A program made the position numbers and the translations under genes. Shown piece after piece: positions 34,295 through 42,291 of a stretch of DNA of 64,000 bases. The DNA lies in contig NZ_CP108938.1 of the NCBI RefSeq assembly GCF_036347135.1, positions 2,604,001 through 2,668,000 of the forward strand. Direction: 5' to 3'. Under the pieces are notes generated by a model. The model ran no database searches. It worked only from the letters and a program-made list of their open reading frames with translations, and was not told where the DNA came from. The first letter of the stretch is position 1. Each line of letters begins with the position of its first letter. The stretch is from Streptomyces sp. NBC_00775. GTDB lineage: Bacteria > Actinomycetota > Actinomycetes > Streptomycetales > Streptomycetaceae.

Positions 34295-35094
34295 GCGGAA
34301 CTCCCCAGGTAGAGGGCGGACAGTTCGGCGCGCAGGCCGCCGTCGGGGTGGCCCTGCCGCTGGACCCGGCCGCGTACGAGGACGGCCGCGTGGTCGGCGA
34401 TGTCGAGGACGGCGGCCGCGAACTGCTCGACGACCAGGACGGCCACGCCCTGCCGGGCGATCTCGGCGACCTGCTCGTACAGCCGGGCGACCACCAACGG
34501 GGCCAGGCCCATGGAGAGTTCGTCGAGGAGCAGTACGGCGGGGTCGGTGGCGAGGCCCCGGGCGAGGGCGAGCATCTGCTGCTCGCCGCCGGAGAGGGTG
34601 CCCGCCGGTTGCGAGGAACGCTGTTTCAGGACGGGGAACCGGGCGAACGCGATCTCCTCGATCTCCTCGCGGCCGCGGCCGGTGAAGGTCATCATCAGGA
34701 GGTTGTCGCGGACGGACAGGTTGGGGAACACGCCGCGTCCCTCGGGGATCAGACAGACCCCGGCGCGGGCCAGGTCGCGGGGGTCGGCGCCGGTCATGTC
34801 CCGTCCGGCAAGGCGGAGTTGGCCCGAGTCGACCGGGTGGACGCCGGCCGCCACCCGGAGGGTGGTCGTCTTGCCCGCGCCGTTCGGGCCGAGCAGGGCC
34901 ACGACCTGGCCGGTGGCGACGCTCAGGTCCACCCCGTGCAGAACGGTGATCCGTTCGTGGGCGGCCCGTATGCCGCGCAGTTCGAGCAGCGGGTCCATAA
35001 GTGGCTCGGAGCTCGCCCCGGGAACAGGTTCGGAGCCCGCCCCGGGAAGGGGATCCGAGCTCGCCCCGGGAAGTGGTTCGGACAGTGCGCTCAC
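34291..35094 (-). CDS. livF: Branched-chain-type ABC transporter ATPase (LivF type)
   Basis: ATPase subunit of 267 aa. Walker A GPNGAGKTT, signature LSGGEQQML, Walker B AVLLLDELSMGL and the LivF-type EQ in place of the H-loop (LVVEQFAAAV) are all present. The first 32 residues are three and a half 8-residue repeats (SEPLPGAS type) that are absent from ordinary LivF proteins. GTG 35094 overlaps the LivG stop; MDPLLELRG at about 34998 is an alternative start that would exclude the repeats. Confidence 0.9.
   Translation of the reverse strand: MSALSEPLPGASSDPLPGAGSEPVPGASSEPLMDPLLELRGIRAAHERITVLHGVDLSVATGQVVALLGPNGAGKTTTLRVAAGVHPVDSGQLRLAGRDMTGADPRDLARAGVCLIPEGRGVFPNLSVRDNLLMMTFTGRGREEIEEIAFARFPVLKQRSSQPAGTLSGGEQQMLALARGLATDPAVLLLDELSMGLAPLVVARLYEQVAEIARQGVAVLVVEQFAAAVLDIADHAAVLVRGRVQRQGHPDGGLRAELSALYLGSSA
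35004..35085 (-). repeat. 24-bp tandem repeats encoding the LivF N-terminus
   Basis: About three and a half 24-bp units containing GAGCTCGCCCCGGGAA on the plus strand. They encode the 8-residue repeats at the start of the LivF-type protein. Units differ at a few bases, so the array is not brand new. Confidence 0.7.
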
Positions 35095-35801
35095 GCGTCC
35101 CCCAAGTAGGCCGCCAGAACGGTCTCGTCGGCTCGGATCACCTCGGGCGGGCCGACGGCGATGACCTTGCCGAGGTCGAGTACGTACACCTCGTCGCAGA
35201 CGCCCATGACGAGGCTCATGTCGTGCTCGACGAGGACGACGGCCGTCCCGTCGGCCGCCAGCGAGCGCAGCAGCGCCGCGAACCGTTCGGTCTCCTCGCC
35301 GTCCTGTCCCGCCGCGGGCTCGTCGAGCAGGAGCACCTGGGGGCGGATGGCGAGCGCCCGGCCGACCTCGACCAGGCGGCCGACCCCGGTGGGCAGTGCG
35401 TCGGGCGCGGTGTCGGCGATGTCCGTCAGGCCGAGCCTGGCGAGGATCTCCGTCACCGCGCGGTCCGCGCGCCGTCGTTCGGGCCCGAGTTCCGCGGCGA
35501 CGCGCAGGTTGTCGCGGACGCTGAGCCGGCCGAAGAGCTCCAGCCGCTGGAAGGTACGGGCCAGTCCGCGCCGGGCCCGCTCCGAGGGGCGCAGCCGGGT
35601 GATGTCCCGGCCGTCGAGGAACACCCGCCCCGACGAGGGCCTGCGCAGCCCGGACGCCACGTCGAACAGGGTGCTCTTGCCCGCCCCGTTGGGCCCGATC
35701 AGGCCGGTGATCCGGCCCGGTTCGGCGGTCATGGCGACCGAGTCGAGAGCCCGGTTTCCGCCGAAGGAGACCGTCACTCCGCTAACTCGCAGTGACTCCA
35801 C
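35091..35801 (-). CDS. livG: Branched-chain-type ABC transporter ATPase (LivG type)
   Basis: ATPase subunit of 236 aa with Walker A GPNGAGKST, Walker B VLLLDEPAAGQDG and H-loop VLVEHDMSLVM. The signature motif is unusual: LPTGVGRLVEVGRAL where LSxGxxR is expected. ARTFQRLELFGRLSVRDN is the normal LivG Q-loop region. GTG 35801, after GAGG, overlaps the permease gene by 20 bases. It works with the LivF-type protein on the fused permease. Confidence 0.9.
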   Translation of the reverse strand: MESLRVSGVTVSFGGNRALDSVAMTAEPGRITGLIGPNGAGKSTLFDVASGLRRPSSGRVFLDGRDITRLRPSERARRGLARTFQRLELFGRLSVRDNLRVAAELGPERRRADRAVTEILARLGLTDIADTAPDALPTGVGRLVEVGRALAIRPQVLLLDEPAAGQDGEETERFAALLRSLAADGTAVVLVEHDMSLVMGVCDEVYVLDLGKVIAVGPPEVIRADETVLAAYLGDA

Positions 35802-37917
35802 GGGCCAGCACCTCCCCGTCCTCCGGGCGCCACGCACGCCGTACGCCCCACCACTCGACCGGGATCTCCGGCTCGGCCGAAGGCCGCGTCCGCGAGTGCG
35901 CCGTCGCCTCCCGGGCGGCCGCCCAGAGGCGCAGCGCCACCGCCACGGCCAGGGCGCCCCCCAGGAAGGTCCACCCGCTGATCAGGTCGCCGAGCCGCAG
36001 CAGCCATGCCGTCGCGAGCCAGCCGATCAGCGCGGTCAGGGCGATCCGGTCCCGGGCGATCGGCTCCCACTGGCGGCGGAACCGTGACGCGATGCCGTCG
36101 GGGTTGTGGCCGAGGCCCATGCCGGCCAGGGCGGGCAGCAGGGCGACCGGGTTCTGCAGCGAGGACGCCACGGTGACCAGCGCGTTCGTCGGCCCGACGA
36201 GCGCCGTCCCGGTGAAGAGTCCGTTGCCCACCGCGCCGAGGCCGCCGATCACCGCGACCAGGAAGACGGGCAGTCCGGAAATGAGGCTGAACTGCTCGGC
36301 GGTGACGGATCGTTGCTGCATGCCGTACAGCGCTCCGCCGAGCCCGGCGATGCCCGAGGCGAGCGCGAAGACGAGCACCTTGGCCGTCAGCAGGTTCCCG
36401 CCGAGCGTCGCGTACGCGGCCTCACTGTCCCGCAGGGCGATCAGCCGCCGCCCGAACCGGCCGCGCCGCAGCGCCGCCACGCCGAGCGAGGCGAGGGCGA
36501 GACAGACCGCGGCGAACACCATCAGGTCGGTCCCGCTGTCCAGATGGAGGCCGAACAACCGGGGTCCGGCCACCTCCACCGAGCCCTGGTCGAACAGCGC
36601 GACCTTCACGCCGAAGACGTGGAACGCGGGCAGGCTGAAGATCCACCGGTCGAGGACGACGGCGAAGGCGGCCGTCCCCAGCGCCAGATACACCCCGGAC
36701 AGCCGCAGTGCGGGCAGCGCGATCAGCGCCCCGGCCACCGCGGAGACCCCGATCGCGGCGCCGAGCGCCCACAGCTGGCCGTGCGCGCCGACGTGCGCCC
36801 AGACGACCGCGCCGATCCCGGCCATGCTCAGCTGGCACAGTGAGATCTGGCCCGCGTAGCCGGCCAGCGGTACATACGAGAGGGCCACCACGCCGAGCGA
36901 GAAGATCGCTCCGTACGTGATGAGGTCGGCTTCGCCGAGCACCGATGCCAGCACCACCCCGAACGCGATCGTCGCCGCGGCGAACACGAGGGTGCCCCGG
37001 ACCGTCGGTATCGGTACCGGTGCCAGCCGCCGGTCGCGGCCGCGCAGTCGTCGGTGCGGGAACGCGAGCAGGGCGAGGAACAGCAGCAGGGCGGGTGCGG
37101 CCAGCCGTAGGCCCGGCAGATAGTCGTTCTGGGGGAGATAGCCGGTCAGAAAGCTCTCCGTGCAGCCGATGACGACGGCTCCGATGAAGGTGAGCGGCAC
37201 GCTGCGCAGTCGCCCGAAGACGGCGGCGGTGTAGGCACTGACGATGAGCAACGAGAGCTGGGCCGCGTCGAGTTGAACGGTCGGCGCGATGAGGATGCCG
37301 CCGATCGCGGCCAGTTGGGTGCCGAGGATCCACGCCACCTTGTTGGCCCGTACCGGATCGGCTCCCGTGAGCCCGACCAGCGCGCGGTCGTCGACGGTCG
37401 CGCGCATCTCGGCTCCGGCCCGGGTCCGGTAGAGCAGGATCCGCAGGCCCACCGCGACCGCCACCGCGACGGCCATGGTGAGGGCCTGGTGCCAGGTGAC
37501 GGCGACCGGCCCGATGTGGAAGGGGGCCCGGTCGGCGAAGAACACCGGCAGGGGGCGCGGGACGTTGGGGTCCCAGATCCAGCGGGCGACCCCGATGAGA
37601 CCGCTCAGCAGCGCGACCGTCATCACCAGCCGTTCGGCCTCGCCCAGTGCCTGGACGGGCCGCAGGATCACGCGTTCGACGAAGAGGCCGAAGGCCGGGG
37701 CGAGGACGAGCAGCACCACCGCGAGGGCCACCGGGACGGGCCAGCCCCAGCCGACGGTGAACTGCCAGTAGGTGAACGCCGACAGCATGCCCGCGGCACC
37801 GTGCGCGAAGTTGAACACGCCGGTGGTGGTGTAGGTGAGCACCAGGCCGCTGCCGATGACCGCGTAGATCGCGGCCGTGCTCAGGCCGACGATCCCGAAG
37901 GTGAGGAACTGTTCCAT
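35782..37917 (-). CDS. Fused LivH-LivM branched-chain-type permease
   Basis: One polypeptide of 711 aa that joins both permease subunits of a branched-chain amino acid type importer. Residues 1 to about 290 are LivH-like (GVFNFAHGAAGMLSAF, RILLYRTRAGAEMRATVDD). From about 310 to 640 it is LivM-like (YVPLAGYAGQISLCQLSMAG, GRRLIALRDSEAAYATLG, GIAGLGGALYGMQ), with a C-terminal extra membrane segment and a charged tail. About seventeen hydrophobic segments are visible. In this genomic setting it may import the organic acid degraded by the island. No binding-protein gene adjoins it. Confidence 0.92.
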   Translation of the reverse strand: MEQFLTFGIVGLSTAAIYAVIGSGLVLTYTTTGVFNFAHGAAGMLSAFTYWQFTVGWGWPVPVALAVVLLVLAPAFGLFVERVILRPVQALGEAERLVMTVALLSGLIGVARWIWDPNVPRPLPVFFADRAPFHIGPVAVTWHQALTMAVAVAVAVGLRILLYRTRAGAEMRATVDDRALVGLTGADPVRANKVAWILGTQLAAIGGILIAPTVQLDAAQLSLLIVSAYTAAVFGRLRSVPLTFIGAVVIGCTESFLTGYLPQNDYLPGLRLAAPALLLFLALLAFPHRRLRGRDRRLAPVPIPTVRGTLVFAAATIAFGVVLASVLGEADLITYGAIFSLGVVALSYVPLAGYAGQISLCQLSMAGIGAVVWAHVGAHGQLWALGAAIGVSAVAGALIALPALRLSGVYLALGTAAFAVVLDRWIFSLPAFHVFGVKVALFDQGSVEVAGPRLFGLHLDSGTDLMVFAAVCLALASLGVAALRRGRFGRRLIALRDSEAAYATLGGNLLTAKVLVFALASGIAGLGGALYGMQQRSVTAEQFSLISGLPVFLVAVIGGLGAVGNGLFTGTALVGPTNALVTVASSLQNPVALLPALAGMGLGHNPDGIASRFRRQWEPIARDRIALTALIGWLATAWLLRLGDLISGWTFLGGALAVAVALRLWAAAREATAHSRTRPSAEPEIPVEWWGVRRAWRPEDGEVLARGVTAS

Positions 37918-37927
37918 GACGCAACCG

Positions 37928-38116
37928 TCACCCGGTGCCGGTGTCGGGCGACATGGAGGCGTAGGCACATGTGCACAGAGGCGAGGCTTCGCACGGCGCG
38001 GCCGAGGCGGCGAACAACAGCCAGGCCGGAAAGGGCCGCAGCGTCGGCGGCGACATCTGTTGCAGGGCGTACTTGGCGACCGCCGCCAGGGCGGCAAGCG
38101 TTCTCGGCTCGTTCAT
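37928..38116 (-). CDS. Small protein ahead of the transporter operon, 62 aa
   Basis: Starts MNEPRTLAALAAVAKYALQQ and has one short hydrophobic segment (FPAWLLFAASAAPCEASPL) followed by a Cys/Ser-rich tail. A strong ribosome site (GGAGGA, 5 bases before the ATG) supports it. It lies 11 bases before the permease and is probably the first cistron of the operon. No similarity was recognised. It could be a membrane peptide or a leader peptide. Confidence 0.55.
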   Translation of the reverse strand: MNEPRTLAALAAVAKYALQQMSPPTLRPFPAWLLFAASAAPCEASPLCTCAYASMSPDTGTG

Positions 38117-38187
38117 GGGGTTTCCTCCACGGCGCTGTCCCCGGGGCGGCTGATTGAGTGTCCTCCTCTCTCGTTCTGGAAACTAGC

Positions 38188-38204
38188 TTCTCAGTAGGAG
38201 AGAA
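38188..38204. promoter_or_regulatory. TTCTC-N7-GAGAA inverted repeat
   Basis: TTCTCAGTAGGAGAGAA lies between the divergent transporter operon (start 38116) and the PPOX-family gene (start 38235). The same outward arrangement, TTCTC-N7-GAGAA, occurs at 61898-61914 before the P450 gene. It may be a variant operator for the regulator that binds the GAGAAT-N3-ATTCTC boxes. Confidence 0.45.
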
Positions 38205-38234
38205 TCAACCATTCGGACAAAGGCTGGAGGGCCG

Positions 38235-38705
38235 ATGAGCGGACAACGCAGGGGCACCGCGATCGCCATGACCGACGAGGAGAGGGACACCTTTCTGCGC
38301 ACTCAACCGGTCTGCCGGGTCGCGACCGTCGGACCGGGCGGACATCCCCATGCCAGCGCCCTGTGGTTCGTGTGGGACGGAGCCTCTCTGTGGCTCAACT
38401 CGCTCGTCCACAGCCAGCGTTGGACCGATCTCGACCGCGATCCACGGCTCAGCGTGATCGTCGACGAAGGAGGCGCCGACTTCATGCGTCTACGGGGCGT
38501 CGAACTGCGGGGAAGCGTCCGCGTGGTCGGCGAGGCACCGCGCAAGGGCGACCCCCTGGACGAACTCCGGGTCCCCGAGCAGCTCTTCGCGGACAAGTAC
38601 ATGGACGGCGGCACGTTCCGCTACGACGGACGGCACGGCTGGCTCCGGCTCTCCGCCGAGAAGGTCGTGAGCTGGGACTTCGCGAAGCTGCGCCGGGACC
38701 GTTGA
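38235..38705 (+). CDS. Pyridoxamine-phosphate-oxidase-family (split barrel) protein
   Basis: Flavin- or F420-binding split-barrel protein of 156 aa. The pattern VCRVATVGPGGHPHASALWF, the central DLDRDPRLSVIVDE and the final RLSAEKVVSWDFAKL match the PPOX class used as F420-dependent reductases in actinobacteria. ATG at 38235 follows GGAGGG. It is a single gene upstream of the first GAGAAT box. Role within the pathway is unknown, perhaps reduction of an unsaturated intermediate. Confidence 0.85.
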   Translation: MSGQRRGTAIAMTDEERDTFLRTQPVCRVATVGPGGHPHASALWFVWDGASLWLNSLVHSQRWTDLDRDPRLSVIVDEGGADFMRLRGVELRGSVRVVGEAPRKGDPLDELRVPEQLFADKYMDGGTFRYDGRHGWLRLSAEKVVSWDFAKLRRDR

Positions 38706-38744
38706 CGCCGGGACGACCACCGTGAAAACCTTCCACTCACCATC

Positions 38745-38759
38745 GAGAATGCCATTCTC
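38745..38759. promoter_or_regulatory. GAGAAT box 1 (operator-like palindrome)
   Basis: GAGAATGCCATTCTC is a perfect palindrome around one central base, 33 bases before the start of the operon 38792-41248. It is the best copy of a motif that also occurs at 44925, 54813 and 56389. Confidence 0.7.
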
Positions 38760-38791
38760 TCCACCGGGAATCCGACTACGGGGAGCCGACC

Positions 38792-39235
38792 TTGTCCACT
38801 CACCACCCGACGTCCACTGACGACCTGATGGAGATCCAGCAACTGCTGGCCCGTTACGCGGTGTGCATCACCCGGGGCGACATCGACGGCGTGCTCGCGG
38901 TCTTCACTCCCGACGGGACCTACAGCGCGTTCGGGGACACCTATCCGCTCGCCGAGTTCCCGGCGTTGGTCGCCGCCGCGCCCAAGGGGCTCTTCCTCAC
39001 CGGGACGGCCACGATCGACCTTGCCGGGGACGGGAACGCCGCGAGCGGCAGTCAGCCGCTGTGCTTCATCGACCACGCCACCCACGCCATGCGGATCGGC
39101 TACTACTCCGACAGCTATGTACGGACCGCGGACGGCTGGCGGCTGCGCACGCGGGCGATGACCTTCATCCGCCGCAGCGGAGCGCACGACTCGGGCCGCC
39201 CGCACGCCTACGAGCGCTCCGGTCCCGGGGCATGA
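38792..39235 (+). CDS. SnoaL/NTF2-like protein
   Basis: Protein of 147 aa with the cone-shaped NTF2-like fold pattern: LMEIQQLLARYAVCITRGD, DGVLAVFTPDGTYSAFG, and the late YSDSYVRTADGWRLRTRAMTF. Members act as isomerases, dehydratases or hydratases on steroids, terpenoids and aromatic acids, or as binding partners. It is the first gene after GAGAAT box 1 and overlaps the dehydrogenase start by ATGA. It could serve the pathway as a ring-compound isomerase, but this is inference. Confidence 0.85.
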   Translation: MSTHHPTSTDDLMEIQQLLARYAVCITRGDIDGVLAVFTPDGTYSAFGDTYPLAEFPALVAAAPKGLFLTGTATIDLAGDGNAASGSQPLCFIDHATHAMRIGYYSDSYVRTADGWRLRTRAMTFIRRSGAHDSGRPHAYERSGPGA

Positions 39236-40431
39236 ACGTCACGGAATTCCGCTCGGGCCTGCGCACCTGGCTCGACGCGCACGACCTCTCCCCCGGCCCC
39301 GACCGCTCGCTCGACGGCCAGGTCGAGCAGTTGGCCCGGGTCCGTCGCGCGCTCTACGAGGCGGACTGGATGCGGTACGGCTGGCCCGCCGGCGCCGGGG
39401 GGCTCGGCGGTCCCGCCGTACTGCGGGCCGTGCTCGGGGAGGAGGTCGCCACCCGCGGCCTGGCCGAGCCCGGCATCTACTCGATGGTCGAGGTCCTCGC
39501 ACCGACGATGATCTCGTACGCCCCTGCCCAACTGGCCGCCGAAATAGTCCCGTTGCTGCTCGGCGGCCGCGAGCAGTGGTGCCAGGGCTTCTCCGAACCC
39601 GGCTCCGGCAGCGACCTCGCGTCGCTGACCACCCGCGCCGTCCCCCGGGGCGAGGACTGGGTGGTCACCGGGCAGAAGGTGTGGACGAGCCTCGCGCAGT
39701 ACGCGGCCCGCTGTGTCCTGCTCACCCGTACCGCGCCGGGCCACGGCGGAATCACCGCCTTCTTCGTCGACATGGACACCCCCGGCATCACCGTCAGACC
39801 GCTGCGCACGATGCACGGCGTGGACGAGTTCGCCGAGGTGTTCCTCGACGACGTGGTGGTCCCCGGCGACCGCATGCTGGGCCGCCCCGGCGACGGATGG
39901 CGGCTCGCGATGGACCTGCTCCCCCACGAGCGCTCCACCTGCTTCTGGCACCGGATCGCCCATCTCTACACGCGACTTGACCGACTGCTGGCCGAGAAGG
40001 CCGAGAAGGCCGAGAGAGCCGAGAGAACAGCGGGAGCCGTCGGAGGCGTTGGAGCCGCTGGAGGCGTTGGAGGCAACAGAGTCGGGAAGGGCTCCGGATT
40101 CGAGGCCGCCGAAGCGACGGACGACGCCGAACTCGGCGCCGCCTACCTGGCGTTGCACACCGTCCGCTGCCGCTCCCACGCGACCCAGCGGCGGCTGGCC
40201 GACGGGGCCCGGCTCGGCCCGGAGACGTCGGTCGACAAGGTGCTGCTGGCCACGGCGGAGCAGCAACTCTTCGACACCGTACGGGATTTACTCCCCGGCG
40301 TGCTGGAGCTGACGGAGTCGCCGTGGCGGGCGGAGTACCTGTACTCGCGGGCGGCGACCATCTACGGCGGCACCGCCGAGATCCAGCGCAACATCATCGC
40401 CCGCCGGCTGCTGGACCTGGGGAAGGACTGA
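39232..40431 (+). CDS. Acyl-CoA dehydrogenase with internal repeat insertion and a TTA codon
   Basis: Dehydrogenase of 399 aa similar in plan to the one at 21536: CQGFSEPGSGSDLASL, VVTGQKVWTSLAQYA, the Glu in LPHERSTCFWH and YGGTAEIQRNIIARRLL. Between residues about 254 and 285 there is a low-complexity insertion (AEKAEKAERAER, then Gly/Ala/Val repeats) absent from the paralogue. Leu 353 is encoded by TTA (40288-40290), so synthesis may need bldA tRNA. It pairs with the next, short dehydrogenase gene. Confidence 0.92.
   Translation: MNVTEFRSGLRTWLDAHDLSPGPDRSLDGQVEQLARVRRALYEADWMRYGWPAGAGGLGGPAVLRAVLGEEVATRGLAEPGIYSMVEVLAPTMISYAPAQLAAEIVPLLLGGREQWCQGFSEPGSGSDLASLTTRAVPRGEDWVVTGQKVWTSLAQYAARCVLLTRTAPGHGGITAFFVDMDTPGITVRPLRTMHGVDEFAEVFLDDVVVPGDRMLGRPGDGWRLAMDLLPHERSTCFWHRIAHLYTRLDRLLAEKAEKAERAERTAGAVGGVGAAGGVGGNRVGKGSGFEAAEATDDAELGAAYLALHTVRCRSHATQRRLADGARLGPETSVDKVLLATAEQQLFDTVRDLLPGVLELTESPWRAEYLYSRAATIYGGTAEIQRNIIARRLLDLGKD
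39993..40085 (+). repeat. Short in-frame repeats inside the acyl-CoA dehydrogenase gene
   Basis: Four 9-bp units of GCCGAGAAG/GCCGAGAGA type are followed by GGAGGCGTTGGAGCC-like units. Together they encode a flexible loop insertion. All length changes are multiples of three. Confidence 0.65.
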
Positions 40432-40432
40432 C

Positions 40433-41248
40433 GTGGACGCGGCCGAACGGGACCTGCTGGCCGAGACGCTCCGCAAGACGATGACGGCGGCGTCCGGAGC
40501 CGCCCTCGACTCGGCGCTGGCCGACCTCGGCTGGGCCGAGCTGCTGACGGAAGCGCCGGACACGGCGGTCCCGCTCACCTTCGGGCTGCTCGGCGAGACG
40601 GGTGCGCACGCGCCGCTCCTGAACGACGTACTGCTGCAGGCCGCGGGGCGTCCCCTCGGGGGCACGCTGCCGCTGCCGTACGCGGGCGGTGCGTGGGTGG
40701 TGTGGGAGCGCGCCGACAAGACCGGGGCGACGCTCGACGGCGACCCGCCCCCGCACGCCGCGCCGCTCGACGGCGACCTGCCGCTGCGCGGCGTCCCGGA
40801 CGGGGATCCGGTCCGGCTCGCCGCGGGACGGCGGGCGCTCGGCTGGTGGCTGGTCGGCACGGGTCGGGCGATGCTCGGGCTCGCCCGGGCGCACGTACTG
40901 GACCGGACTCAATTCGGGCATCCGCTCGCCTCGTTCCAGGCCGTACGGCACCGGTTGGCCGAGACGCTCGTCGCGCTCGACGGCGCCGAGGCGACCCTGG
41001 TGGCCGCCGAGGACGACCTCGGCTCCCTGCTCGCCAAGGCGGCGGCGGGACAGGCGGCGCTGACGGCGGCCCGCCACTGCCAGCAAGTACTCGGCGGCAT
41101 CGGCTTCACCGCCGAGCACACCCTGCATCGGCACGTCCGGCGCGCTCTCGTGCTGGACGGACTGCTCGGCAGCGCAAGGGAGTTGACCCGGAAGGCCGGG
41201 GCGCTGCTGCGGGAGGCCGGCACGGCGCCACGACTCGTTCAACTGTGA
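40433..41248 (+). CDS. Short acyl-CoA dehydrogenase subunit
   Basis: Protein of 271 aa with only the N-terminal helices and the C-terminal dehydrogenase domain (RTQFGHPLASFQAVRHRLAE, then CQQVLGGIGFTAEHTLHRHV). The FAD-binding middle barrel is reduced. As in 20565-21539 it follows the pattern of the second subunit in heterotetrameric dehydrogenases for bulky substrates. It starts one base after the stop of its presumed partner. Subunit order is reversed relative to module 1. Confidence 0.87.
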   Translation: MDAAERDLLAETLRKTMTAASGAALDSALADLGWAELLTEAPDTAVPLTFGLLGETGAHAPLLNDVLLQAAGRPLGGTLPLPYAGGAWVVWERADKTGATLDGDPPPHAAPLDGDLPLRGVPDGDPVRLAAGRRALGWWLVGTGRAMLGLARAHVLDRTQFGHPLASFQAVRHRLAETLVALDGAEATLVAAEDDLGSLLAKAAAGQAALTAARHCQQVLGGIGFTAEHTLHRHVRRALVLDGLLGSARELTRKAGALLREAGTAPRLVQL

Positions 41249-41407
41249 CGCCAGCAGCGGCTCTGCGCGCGGCCGCGCAGGGTGACGCCGGCACACCGGG
41301 CGGCCACCTGGCCCGTCCCCGGCTGCCAGGACTCGGCCATGCACCCCTCGATCCTCCGCCCGATTCCTCCGCCCGACGCATCTGCCCGACTCACGCCTGG
41401 AGATCCC

Positions 41408-42268
41408 GTGACCGATCTGTGGAGTGACCTGCTCGGCTGCCTCGGCCTGCGCGCCGAACCCGGCGACGCCACCAAATCCGGCGGCGCTGCCAAACCCGGC
41501 GCAGCTGCCGAACCCGGCGACGTTTTCGAGGGACGCAACCAACAGCTCAGCTATCACCGGCTGTTCGGCGGGCAGCTGCTGGCCCAGTTCGTCCGGGCGG
41601 CCTCCCTCACGTGCCCCGGCAAGACGGTCAAGTCGCTGCATGCCGCGTTCCCGCGTGCGGGCCGTACCGAGGAGCCCGTCCGGTACGAGGTGGTGCGTCA
41701 TCACGAGGGCGGCACCTTCGCGACGCTGACGGTCATCGCCCGGCAGCGCCAGGGGGTCGTGGCCACCGCCTCGGTGTCCCTGCACGCGCACGAGGACGGC
41801 CTCGAACGCCAGACCACCGCTCCCGTCCCCTCCGTTCCCGGGGCGGAGCACCGGGTGACGCTCGATCTGCTGCCCTGGGAGACCCGGGCGGTCGCCGAGC
41901 TGGACTCCCCGAAGTCGGAACCGCCCGAGTACGACCTCTGGATGCGTACGCCGACGGTGAGCGCGGAACTCGCCCCCGCGCTCATCGCGTACGCGACCGA
42001 TCTGAGCCTCATCGGCACGGCCCTGCGCCCGCTCGAAGGAATCAGCCAGCACGACGCGGGAACGGCGTTCTCCTCAGCCGTCACCTCGCACTCGCTCTGG
42101 TTCCATCGCCCCTTCCGGACCGACGACTGGCTGCTGCTCCACCAGCACAGCCCGCTCCTGGCGCATGGCCGCTGCTTCGGCAGGGGTGACGTGTTCACCG
42201 AGGACGGCTCGCTGGTCGCCTCGTACGCGCAGGAGGCGCTGCTCCGCTTCCGGCCGGCGGGCGGCTGA
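41408..42268 (+). CDS. Acyl-CoA thioesterase II (TesB-like)
   Basis: Double hot-dog thioesterase of 286 aa that hydrolyses acyl-CoA. Motifs: RLFGGQLLAQFVRAASLT, VKSLHAAFPRAGRTEEPV, IGTALRPLEGISQHDAGTAF and the late SLWFHRPFRTDDWLLLHQHS with GRGDVFTEDGSLVASYAQE. GTG 41408 follows GGAGA. Residues about 18-36 carry a small Gly/Ala/Lys/Pro repeat not typical of TesB. It may free CoA from dead-end esters. It faces the thiolase at 42292. Confidence 0.9.
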   Translation: MTDLWSDLLGCLGLRAEPGDATKSGGAAKPGAAAEPGDVFEGRNQQLSYHRLFGGQLLAQFVRAASLTCPGKTVKSLHAAFPRAGRTEEPVRYEVVRHHEGGTFATLTVIARQRQGVVATASVSLHAHEDGLERQTTAPVPSVPGAEHRVTLDLLPWETRAVAELDSPKSEPPEYDLWMRTPTVSAELAPALIAYATDLSLIGTALRPLEGISQHDAGTAFSSAVTSHSLWFHRPFRTDDWLLLHQHSPLLAHGRCFGRGDVFTEDGSLVASYAQEALLRFRPAGG

Positions 42269-42291
42269 AGCGGAGCGGCGCCCGGGTTCTG

